A stretch of DNA of 10,892 nucleotides from a bacterium (GTDB taxonomy: Bacteria; Desulfobacterota; JAPLJL01). A program made the position numbers and the translations under genes. Position 1 is the stretch's first letter. Every line of letters starts with the position of its first letter. Where the stretch lies: the NCBI GenBank assembly GCA_028713675.1, contig JAQTNV010000084.1, forward strand, positions 1 to 10,892, written 5' to 3'. The notes beneath the pieces were generated by a model, which saw nothing but the letters and a program-made list of their open reading frames with translations, was not told where the DNA came from and ran no database searches. Shown piece after piece: positions 6,022-10,892 of this stretch.

Positions 6022-6534
6022 ATGAAGCTCGAGAAACCGAAGATAACTTTGAGGGATAAGGCCAGGCCGTCCGATCTGGAAGCGGTCCGGAAAATCCTGC
6101 TTTCCAATAAGTATTTTTTCGATTTTGAGATCATGGTCGCGGAGGAGCTGATCGAGGATTGGCTCAACCGCGGCCCGGTCAGCGGATACCATTTCTTTTT
6201 CGCGGAGATGGAGGACCGGGTGGTGGGGTATGCCTGTTACGGTCCGATCCCCTGCACCCAGAAAAGCTTTGACCTCTACTGGATCGCGGTTTCCGAGGAA
6301 CTCCGGGGGCATGGGATCGGGACCAGGATCCTGGTCGCGACCGAGAAAGCTATCCTCCGGCAGGGAGGGGAACGGATTTATATCGAAACGAGCTCCCGTC
6401 CAGATTACGAGCCAACCCGGAAGTTTTACGAAAAGTCGGGCTACCACCTGGCCGCGCGGCTGGAGGACTTCTACGCCCGCGGCGACGCCAAGCTGACCTG
6501 GGAAAAGAATCTCGCCGCCACAGCCAAAGCCTGA
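6022..6534 (+). CDS. GNAT-family N-acetyltransferase
   Basis: This 170-residue protein is one full GNAT domain. It carries an N-terminal ITLRDKARPSDLEAVRKIL strand-helix, the acetyl-CoA pyrophosphate loop R95-G-H-G-I-G100 in ELRGHGIGTRIL, and the C-terminal YEKSGY helix typical of motif B. It should transfer an acyl group, usually acetyl, from CoA to an amine. Only one start fits, because an in-frame stop lies at 5980-5982 and the conserved domain begins within 10 residues of ATG 6022. AGGA (6016-6019) is only 2 bases from the ATG, unusually close. In the known Ne-acetyl-beta-lysine osmolyte pathway a KamA homologue (AblA) is paired with a GNAT (AblB), but AblB is longer. Here the link to beta-lysine is inferred from position, 240 bases after the ATP-grasp gene. 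Confidence 0.85.
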   Translation: MKLEKPKITLRDKARPSDLEAVRKILLSNKYFFDFEIMVAEELIEDWLNRGPVSGYHFFFAEMEDRVVGYACYGPIPCTQKSFDLYWIAVSEELRGHGIGTRILVATEKAILRQGGERIYIETSSRPDYEPTRKFYEKSGYHLAARLEDFYARGDAKLTWEKNLAATAKA

Positions 6535-6546
6535 TCGGAAGTACTA

Positions 6547-6590
6547 AGCACGCTTCGCTTCCAAGCAAGCTCCGCTCCCCAGCATCCAAG
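6547..6590. repeat. Degenerate 17-base tandem repeat
   Basis: agcacgcttcgcttcca (6547-6563) and agcaagctccgctcccc (6564-6580) agree at 13 of 17 positions, and a third partial copy starts agcatcc (6581). The function is unknown. Confidence 0.45.
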
Positions 6591-6631
6591 TACCATAGCG
6601 TTCATTTTGTTTATTGGGTTTTCGGAAGCCC

Positions 6632-6783
6632 GGGGGGTTGGTTCCCGCGACGCAAACTCTTAGGAAATTAGGCTGCGATAAACTCGACGATAAAGTATAT
6701 ATCGATACTGGCTAGACCCTGCGGGTCAGCCTGCAGCATTTACGATACGGCACCAATTGTGCGCGGAGCGAAACCAACCCCCC
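6632..6783. ncRNA. Candidate structured RNA closed by a 12-bp terminal stem
   Basis: ggggggttggtt (6632-6643) pairs perfectly with aaccaacccccc (6772-6783). Inside, ccgcg (6645-6649) can pair with cgcgg (6762-6766), extending the closing stem past an asymmetric loop. A further hairpin at 6710-6731 pairs ggct with agcc and gaccc with gggtc around a TGC loop, with one bulged A. A small hairpin, gggttt-tcgg-aagccc (6616-6631), abuts the outside. The segment is 152 bases long. It has no CCA end, T-arm, SRP or RNase P signature that I can recognise. The strand is undecided: both sides fold, and the minus orientation would place it in the 3' region of the release-factor gene. Confidence 0.4.
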
Positions 6784-6897
6784 AAAAAGAAAAAAAGACT
6801 ATCGATTGACGGGAAGCGTAAGGGGTGAGTAGCAAGGGGTACGACATTTTAAATGGTTTATTGGATTTTCCACCTTCTACTATCTACCCTCAAATAA

Positions 6898-7314
6898 TCA
6901 TTGGTCCATTGAAAAATCCTTCGAGCGCAGAAACTTTTTCCCGGCCTGGATGTGTTTGTCCTCGAGCATCCTGGCTTTGGCCCGGCGGGAGCGCCGGCGT
7001 TTCTGCCTCCGGATTTTTTCCCTTTCCTGCTCTTCCCGGCTCTGCTTGCCCCGGGCCAGGGCTTCGATTTTGTCGGCCAGGAGGCGGCGGGCCAGAAACC
7101 GGTTCAGGGACTGGTATCTTTCCTGCTGGCACTTGACCTCGATTCCGGTGGGGAGATGTTTCAGGTAAACACAGGAAGAGGCCTTGTTGACCTTCTGGCC
7201 CCCCTTGCCGCCGGAGCGCACGAATTTCTCGATCAGGTCTTTTTCAAAAATCCCCAGGCGTTCCATTTGTTCCTGGAGGGCTTTCATCTTTTCCGGCCGG
7301 ACCTGGGCATCCAT
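6898..7314 (-). CDS. Small GGQ release-factor-like ribosome rescue protein
   Basis: This 138-residue protein consists of a class I release factor catalytic domain without the codon-recognition domains. GGQ (residues 38-40, in FVRSGGKGGQKVNK) is the peptidyl-tRNA hydrolysis motif. CVYLKHLPTGIEVKCQQERYQSLNRFLARRLL follows as in the short peptide chain release factor-like family related to ArfB and mitochondrial MTRFR/C12orf65. The tail is strongly basic (KIRRQKRRRSRRAKAR), like the ArfB tail that enters the empty mRNA channel of a stalled ribosome. It should free stalled peptides in the cytoplasm. A good ribosome site, AAGGGGG read on the minus strand (7321-7327), precedes the start by 6 bases. 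It is transcribed divergently from the acyl-CoA dehydrogenase gene, and no functional link to it is evident. Confidence 0.87.
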   Translation of the reverse strand: MDAQVRPEKMKALQEQMERLGIFEKDLIEKFVRSGGKGGQKVNKASSCVYLKHLPTGIEVKCQQERYQSLNRFLARRLLADKIEALARGKQSREEQEREKIRRQKRRRSRRAKARMLEDKHIQAGKKFLRSKDFSMDQ

Positions 7315-7325
7315 AATATTCCCCC

Positions 7326-7355
7326 TTGAATTGTTCTGTTCTTAAATTCTACAAT
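7326..7355 (+). promoter_or_regulatory. Promoter for the acyl-CoA dehydrogenase gene
   Basis: The -35 box TTGAAT (7326-7331), an 18-base spacer and the -10 box TACAAT (7350-7355) predict a start near 7362. That coincides with a small hairpin, tcccc-tttga-gggga (7361-7375), at the very 5' end of the transcript. Confidence 0.5.
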
Positions 7356-7404
7356 AACATTCCCCTTTGAGGGGAGTAAGACCCGGAAAGAAAGGAGAAT
7401 GAAA

Positions 7405-8565
7405 ATGCCGCAGTACGAGCTGACCGAAGAGCAAAAAATGCTGCAGGATACCGTCCGTAAGATGGCCAAGGCCCAGGTGGAGCCGGGGGCTGAGCACCGC
7501 GATAAAGAGGGGAAGTTCAGCTGGGAGATGGTTCAGCTGATGCGGGACAACGGTCTCCTGGGGATAGATTTTCCCGAGAAGTTCGGCGGGGCCGAATCCG
7601 GGCTGCTCAGCCTGGTCCTGGTGATCGAGGAGCTTTCCAAGGTGGATGCCTCGGTCGGGCTTCTGCCGGCGGTGCAGGAACTGGGCTCGCTCCCCATTCT
7701 CCTGGCGGCCAACGACAAGCAGAGAGAAAAATACCTTCCGGGGCTTTCCACCGGCAAGCAGCTCGCGGCCTTCGGCCTGACCGAGCCGGGCGGAGGCTCC
7801 GATGTGGCCCGGCTGAAAACCAAGGCCGTGAAGAAAGGCGATTATTACCTTCTGAACGGGAGCAAGAATTTCATCACCAACGGCGGGGTGGCCGACACCC
7901 TGACGGTTTACGCAGTCACCAACCCGGAGCAGAAGTCCCACAAGCAGGCGGGCGTTTTCATCGTGGAGAAGGGTTTCCCCGGCTTCAAGGTGGGAAAGAA
8001 AGAGGACAAGATGGGGATCCGCTCCTCGGACACGGTGGAGCTGATTTTTGAGGACTGCAAGGTGCCGGCGGAGAATCTCCTGACCCAGGAGGGAATGGGA
8101 TTCACCATCATGATGAAAACCCTGGATTTCAGCCGGCCGGGGATCGCCGCCCAGGCCCTCGGGATCGCCGCGGGCGCGACCGAGTACGCGATCAATTACG
8201 CCAAGGAAAGAATTGCCTTCGGAAGCACGATCATGTCCTTTCAGGGGATTTCCTTCAAGCTCGCGGACATGGCCATCAATGTGGAGGCGGGCCGCCAGCT
8301 TCTTTATAAATGCGCCTCGGTGCTCCAGGAATGTCCCAAGGATCTGAGCCGGCTTCTCCCGGAGCAGGTCCGGCTTTCCTCCGCGGCCAAGACCTTCTGC
8401 GGGGACGTGGCGATGCGGAACACCGTGGAGGCGGTCCAGGTCCTCGGCGGCTACGGCTACACCAAGGACTATCCGGTGGAAAGATACATGCGGGACGCCA
8501 AGATCACCCAGATTTACGAGGGAACCCAGGAAATCCAGCGGATGGTGGTGGCGAATACGCTCTAA
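7405..8565 (+). CDS. Acyl-CoA dehydrogenase, short-chain type
   Basis: This 386-residue flavoprotein oxidises an acyl-CoA to the trans-2-enoyl-CoA and passes electrons to ETF. The family architecture is complete: an N-terminal helical domain starting [20 protein letters not shown], the central [11 protein letters not shown] substrate/FAD segment, the [12 protein letters not shown] motif, and a C-terminal domain with [20 protein letters not shown]. The likely catalytic base is Glu372 in [11 protein letters not shown], placed as in short-chain and butyryl-CoA dehydrogenases. ATG 7405 is chosen over ATG 7399 because GGAG (7394-7397) is 7 bases from the former and only 1 from the latter. It has its own promoter and ends at a bidirectional terminator, so it appears monocistronic. 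Together with the dehydrogenase at 926 it covers two oxidation steps of beta-oxidation. Chain-length preference cannot be read from the sequence. Confidence 0.94.
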   Translation: MPQYELTEEQKMLQDTVRKMAKAQVEPGAEHRDKEGKFSWEMVQLMRDNGLLGIDFPEKFGGAESGLLSLVLVIEELSKVDASVGLLPAVQELGSLPILLAANDKQREKYLPGLSTGKQLAAFGLTEPGGGSDVARLKTKAVKKGDYYLLNGSKNFITNGGVADTLTVYAVTNPEQKSHKQAGVFIVEKGFPGFKVGKKEDKMGIRSSDTVELIFEDCKVPAENLLTQEGMGFTIMMKTLDFSRPGIAAQALGIAAGATEYAINYAKERIAFGSTIMSFQGISFKLADMAINVEAGRQLLYKCASVLQECPKDLSRLLPEQVRLSSAAKTFCGDVAMRNTVEAVQVLGGYGYTKDYPVERYMRDAKITQIYEGTQEIQRMVVANTL

Positions 8566-8569
8566 AAGC

Positions 8570-8611
8570 AGGTGATAGGTGGTAGGTCATAGGTCATAGG
8601 TAAAGAGTCAA
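8570..8611 (+). repeat. Heptad repeat array, left arm
   Basis: Six 7-base units follow the acyl-CoA dehydrogenase stop: aggtgat, aggtggt, aggtcat, aggtcat, aggtaaa and gagtcaa. Oppositely oriented units lie at 8711-8745 on the other side of the terminator, so the two arms could pair. Confidence 0.7.
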
Positions 8612-8673
8612 GGAAAAACATAGGATAAATTAACAGCAGCCGCAGGTATAAACCTACGCAGGAAATTAAAGAA

Positions 8674-8700
8674 GGGGCGCGGAAAACGCGCCCCTCTTAT
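8674..8700. terminator. Bidirectional intrinsic terminator
   Basis: ggggcgcg (8674-8681) and cgcgcccc (8687-8694) form a perfect 8-bp stem around GAAAA. The plus strand continues tcttatttt. Read on the minus strand, the hairpin is followed by ttctttaattt. It lies between convergent genes and can serve both. Confidence 0.85.
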
Positions 8701-8710
8701 TTTGTATTTC

Positions 8711-8745
8711 TGACCTACGACCCATGACCTATAACCCATGACCCG
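8711..8745 (-). repeat. Heptad repeat array, right arm
   Basis: The units are tgaccta, cgaccca, tgaccta, taaccca and tgacccg, the reverse-complement class of the array at 8570-8611. Confidence 0.68.
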
Positions 8746-8752
8746 CAGTTGA

Positions 8753-9199
8753 TTACCAGAGCTGTTTGTCCTTCACCCGGAGAAGGTAATAGTCGTATTT
8801 GCCGAAGAAAATGCAGTAAAGCCAGGTGAAGGGAAAGGCGTGAAACGCGCTGATCACCGTCAGACCGATGAGGATCAGGCCCTTGGCCCACATCCCTTTC
8901 ACCAGATACCAGATCCCGCCGAAGAAGAAACCCATCCAGCTCCAGCTCAGCCGGAATCCCTTTTGATCGAATTTTTTAAAGGCGATCTGGTAAGTCAGGG
9001 GGAGATCCGCATACGCGATCTCGTCCTTATCCCGGAGTTCCAAACCATCCTGGGGACAGAACTTGGTTCCCTCGGGGAATTCCTGGCGGCACCGCGGGCA
9101 GGAGGGATGTAAAATCCTTCTTTCCGTATTTTGCGCCCCGCACTTGGGACAGAATTTGGTTTCGGGCGTCATTTCCGCCCCGCATTTAAAGCAGTTCAT
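8753..9199 (-). CDS. Zinc-ribbon protein with a DUF2628-like membrane domain
   Basis: This 148-residue protein starts with two zinc-ribbon modules. The first is complete (C3, C6, C17, C20). The second has C34, C37 and C48 but CPQDG, with Asp51 where the fourth Cys would be, a substitution common in such ribbons. After a linker, FRLSWSWMGFFFGGIWYLVKGMW and GLILIGLTVISAFHAFPFTWLYCIFFGKYDYYLL form one or two membrane segments resembling DUF2628. The N-terminal ribbons would be cytoplasmic if the usual topology holds. The function of the family is not known to me. No Shine-Dalgarno sequence is visible before the start. Its leader seems to consist of heptad repeats. Confidence 0.82.
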   Translation of the reverse strand: MNCFKCGAEMTPETKFCPKCGAQNTERRILHPSCPRCRQEFPEGTKFCPQDGLELRDKDEIAYADLPLTYQIAFKKFDQKGFRLSWSWMGFFFGGIWYLVKGMWAKGLILIGLTVISAFHAFPFTWLYCIFFGKYDYYLLRVKDKQLW

Positions 9200-9209
9200 A
9201 ATGACATAA

Positions 9210-9276
9210 GTTTCGGGTTTCCGGTTTCTAGTTTCTAGTCTCTAGTTTCTAGTTTCTAGTTTCTAGTTTCTAGTTC
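9210..9276. repeat. Tandem heptad array, nine units
   Basis: The units gtttcgg, gtttccg, gtttcta, gtttcta, gtctcta and four more gtttcta are followed by a partial gttc. The last seven full units are nearly identical. The array lies between the divergent zinc-ribbon and BtrH-like genes. Confidence 0.9.
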
Positions 9277-9282
9277 AAAATA

Positions 9283-9311
9283 ATTATATTACTTGATTCG
9301 GATAGGAACAA
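9283..9311 (-). promoter_or_regulatory. Possible promoter of the zinc-ribbon gene
   Basis: On the minus strand, TTGTTC (9306-9311) and a perfect TATAAT (9283-9288) are 17 bases apart, predicting a start near 9276. The -35 box is weak. The resulting leader would be made almost wholly of the heptad array. Confidence 0.45.
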
Positions 9312-9336
9312 ATCATTCAGATTGTTATCCCAAGAA

Positions 9337-9345
9337 TGTTAAAAT
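9337..9345 (+). promoter_or_regulatory. Possible extended -10 promoter of the BtrH-like gene
   Basis: TG-T-TAAAAT (9337-9345) has the extended -10 form. No good -35 box is present. The start would fall at about 9352, essentially at ATG 9353, giving a leaderless mRNA; no Shine-Dalgarno sequence precedes that ATG. Confidence 0.35.
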
Positions 9346-9352
9346 ATCGCCC

Positions 9353-10354
9353 ATGAAGAAAATCATCAATGGATGGGTGCACCGGCCGGGGAAGCACTGC
9401 GCCTCGACCGCGCTCTCCAGCATCTCTTTCTTCTACGGCCGAAATTATTCCGAGCCCCTCTGCCTGGGGCTGGGGGCGGGCCTGGGCTTCTATTACATGA
9501 AGGGGGATCTCTACAAGCCCACCCGGGCCTTGTTCAACCGGAGCGCGGGGCTCGAGGGCAACTTTTTCCAGCACCTGGGAATCGATTTCCTCTGGATCAC
9601 CAATACTGACCCTGACCAAGGCTTGGCGGAAGTCAAAGCGCTCGTAGACCAGGGGGTACCGGTCCTGATCCAGACGGACATTTTTTTCATCGACTATTAC
9701 AAATCATCCACCCATTTCAACGGGCACGTGGTGGCGGTCTGGGGATATGACGACGAAAAAAAGGTCGCCCTGGTCGGAGACACCCAGTGGGAAGGCCTGC
9801 AGGAGATCCCGTATGAATCATTGAAAAAAGCCCGGACCTCAAACTTTTTCCCCTTCTTTCTTGAGAATAATTACTTCCCGGCCCGGCTGGACGGGAAGCT
9901 CAATCCGCTGGAAGTGGCCATTCCCCAGGCCTTCCGGAAGCAGGCGCAGGATCTCCTGCCCACCGGGGACCCGGAGTATCCAGGAGGGGTGGAGGGGATG
10001 GCGAACGCGATCAGGGAGATGCCGGGCTGGAAGGACCTGAAAGACTTCGAATGGATCGCCCGTTTTTCCTATCAGCTGATCGAACGACGGGGAACGGGCG
10101 GGGGCGCCTTCCGGCTGATGTACGCGGATTTTTTGAAGGAAGCGGAAGGGATTCTTCCGGAAATAAAAAAATATTCCTTGGCGGAAAGGATGTACAAGGT
10201 GGCCCGGGACTGGACCGAGGTTTCCGTGATCCTGAAAGAAGTTAGCGAGACAAAAGAGGTTTCCCTGCTCGAAAAAGCCGCTGGGGAACTGGAAAAGGTG
10301 AGAAAAGGGGAAGAGGGAATCTTTTCGGACATCATCAAAATATTTCCTATATAG
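9353..10354 (+). CDS. BtrH-like protein, papain-like fold with a DUF4872-like C-terminal region
   Basis: This 333-residue protein has the N-terminal domain found in butirosin protein BtrH, an acyltransferase that moves an acyl group from a carrier protein to an amino group. The likely catalytic set is Cys16 in GKHCAST, His125 in HFNGHVVAVWGYDD and perhaps Asp143 in LVGDT, the order of a papain-like fold. SEPLCLGLGAGLGFYYMKG and GVPVLIQTDIF are also typical. Residues from about 190 onward are a mainly helical region like DUF4872. ATG 9353 is preferred over an in-frame TTG at 9293 because the conserved domain begins just after it. Most genomic BtrH-like proteins are uncharacterised and lie outside butirosin clusters. 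No carrier protein is seen here, so the substrate is unknown; a peptidase or amidase activity is also possible. Confidence 0.82.
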   Translation: MKKIINGWVHRPGKHCASTALSSISFFYGRNYSEPLCLGLGAGLGFYYMKGDLYKPTRALFNRSAGLEGNFFQHLGIDFLWITNTDPDQGLAEVKALVDQGVPVLIQTDIFFIDYYKSSTHFNGHVVAVWGYDDEKKVALVGDTQWEGLQEIPYESLKKARTSNFFPFFLENNYFPARLDGKLNPLEVAIPQAFRKQAQDLLPTGDPEYPGGVEGMANAIREMPGWKDLKDFEWIARFSYQLIERRGTGGGAFRLMYADFLKEAEGILPEIKKYSLAERMYKVARDWTEVSVILKEVSETKEVSLLEKAAGELEKVRKGEEGIFSDIIKIFPI

Positions 10355-10361
10355 TATGATC

Positions 10362-10500
10362 GTCATCCCGGCGAAAGCCGGGATCCAGATAAAAAAATTA
10401 GGTTATTAAAAAACTGGATTCCTGCTGGAGTTTATCCCGCACTCCGATGCGGGACAGGAATGACAAAAAGGAACTGGATTCCGGCTTACGCCGGAATGAC
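10362..10500. repeat. Cluster of three REP-like palindromic units
   Basis: Unit one (10362-10388) runs GTCATCCCGG to GGATCCAG. Units two (10414-10464) and three (10474-10500) run CTGGATTCC to GGAATGAC in the opposite sense. Unit two carries an extra hairpin with cccgcactccgatgcggg at its centre. The ends are the same as in the units at 5869-5953. Confidence 0.8.
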
Positions 10501-10516
10501 GTAAATGATTTAAATC

Positions 10517-10892
10517 ATGAACTTTGAACCTAAAATAAGATTCATCGATTCCCACGTTCACTTTTTTCCGGAGGGGATTTTTAAATCCATCTGGAAGTGG
10601 TTCGATTCCTTTGCCTGGAACATCAATTACAAATTGCCGGCAGATGAGCTGGTCAAATTGCTCAAGGATATGGGGGCGGAGCGATTTGTCTGCTACAACT
10701 ACGCGCACAAGCCGGGTATTTCCGGGATGATTAACGAGTGGACAGACGGGTTCAGGAACAAATATCCGGAGGTTATCCCATTTGCCGCGGTTCACCCGGA
10801 GGATGACGATCCCCGGGGAGAACTGAAAAAGTGGTTCGAGAAAGGGTTCAAAGGGGTCAAACTTCATTGCCATGTAATCGCGATCAGCCCGG
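10517..10892 (+). CDS. Amidohydrolase-family (Amidohydro_2) metalloenzyme, 5' part
   Basis: The frame runs off the right edge after 125 codons. It begins MNFEPKIRFIDSHVHFFPEG. DSHVHFFP is the HxH metal-binding motif at the first strand of the TIM barrel. Further along are VIPFAAVHPEDD and GFKGVKLHCHV, the latter at the position of the next metal-binding His in the Amidohydro_2 family, which holds hydrolases and decarboxylases such as the ACMSD type. The substrate cannot be judged from this fragment. ATG 10517 is the only sensible start, since an ATG at 10505 meets a stop after two codons. There is no clear Shine-Dalgarno sequence. A REP cluster ends 17 bases upstream. Confidence 0.82.
   Translation, partial: MNFEPKIRFIDSHVHFFPEGIFKSIWKWFDSFAWNINYKLPADELVKLLKDMGAERFVCYNYAHKPGISGMINEWTDGFRNKYPEVIPFAAVHPEDDDPRGELKKWFEKGFKGVKLHCHVIAISP

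Larger units (their letters stand above)
6535..6897. other. 363-base non-coding spacer
   Basis: This spacer lies between convergent genes, the GNAT gene and the minus-strand release factor. From the left it holds 17-base degenerate repeats (6547-6590), a small hairpin (6616-6631), a candidate structured RNA (6632-6783), an A-rich tract (6784-6798) and a degenerate purine-rich stretch containing aaggggt twice (about 6821-6841). No convincing protein gene was found on either strand. Confidence 0.6.

Noticed and set aside
6632-6783. tmRNA on the minus strand, suggested by a GGGGGGTTGGTTTCG start and a GCA GCC TAA end of a tag-like frame (6668-6676)
   Set aside because: The frame before it reads as a hydrophobic peptide unlike known tags. 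There is no T-arm, CCA-type end or room for the pseudoknots, and the segment is less than half the usual length.
6632-6783. Retron non-coding RNA, because of the terminal complementary arms
   Set aside because: No reverse transcriptase gene is present on either side.
8753-9199. A 90-codon plus-strand frame at 8840-9112 opposite the zinc-ribbon gene
   Set aside because: It shows no domain, and the minus-strand gene has clear Cys motifs and membrane segments.
9210-9276. CRISPR array
   Set aside because: The units are 7 bases long with no spacers; it is a simple tandem repeat.
9293-9352. TTG start at 9293 for the BtrH-like gene
   Set aside because: The extra 20 residues match nothing typical of the family, and the conserved domain begins directly after ATG 9353.

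Overview
The window (10,892 bases) looks like chromosomal DNA from an uncultured anaerobic or syntrophic bacterium. It has GC-rich genes separated by AT-richer spacers. The mix of beta-oxidation enzymes, a KamA-type radical SAM enzyme and REP-type palindromes would suit a Desulfobacterota-like lineage, but this is only an inference from gene content; no marker gene fixes the taxonomy. No rRNA, tRNA, CRISPR array or intact insertion sequence was seen.

Left part (1-1783): the 3' end of an LvaA/ACAD10-type phosphotransferase, then a 3-hydroxyacyl-CoA dehydrogenase. A short-chain acyl-CoA dehydrogenase lies further right (7405-8565). Together they suggest degradation of acyl-CoAs, possibly 4-hydroxyacyl-CoAs.

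Centre (1784-6534): an AT-rich spacer holds a large inverted repeat, a near-consensus sigma70 promoter (TTGACA-17-TAAAAT) and a possible 54-codon small ORF. It leads into a same-strand set: a KamA-family lysine 2,3-aminomutase homologue, two different D-Ala-D-Ala-ligase-like ATP-grasp enzymes and a small GNAT acetyltransferase. The aminomutase keeps both aspartates that hold lysine in the characterised enzyme. Both ATP-grasp proteins keep the metal ligands but lack the N-terminal signature of true Ddl. I infer a pathway that makes beta-lysine, joins it to other carboxylates or amines, and possibly acetylates the product. This is the best candidate for an undescribed system here. The spacers between these genes carry a perfect GC hairpin, a 26-base palindrome and a MITE/REP-like insertion.

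Right part (6535-10892): a 363-base spacer contains a structured segment closed by a perfect 12-bp terminal stem, a candidate non-coding RNA. It is followed by a minus-strand GGQ release-factor-like ribosome rescue gene, the acyl-CoA dehydrogenase, a bidirectional terminator, a minus-strand zinc-ribbon/DUF2628 membrane protein, a BtrH-like (papain-like fold) protein and the start of an amidohydrolase.

A recurring feature is 7-bp-periodic tandem arrays in the spacers at 713-888, 5786-5820, 8570-8745 and 9210-9276. Twice they occur as oppositely oriented arrays around a stem-loop. Five REP-like palindromic units with GTCAT and CCAG ends lie at 5869-5953 and 10362-10500.
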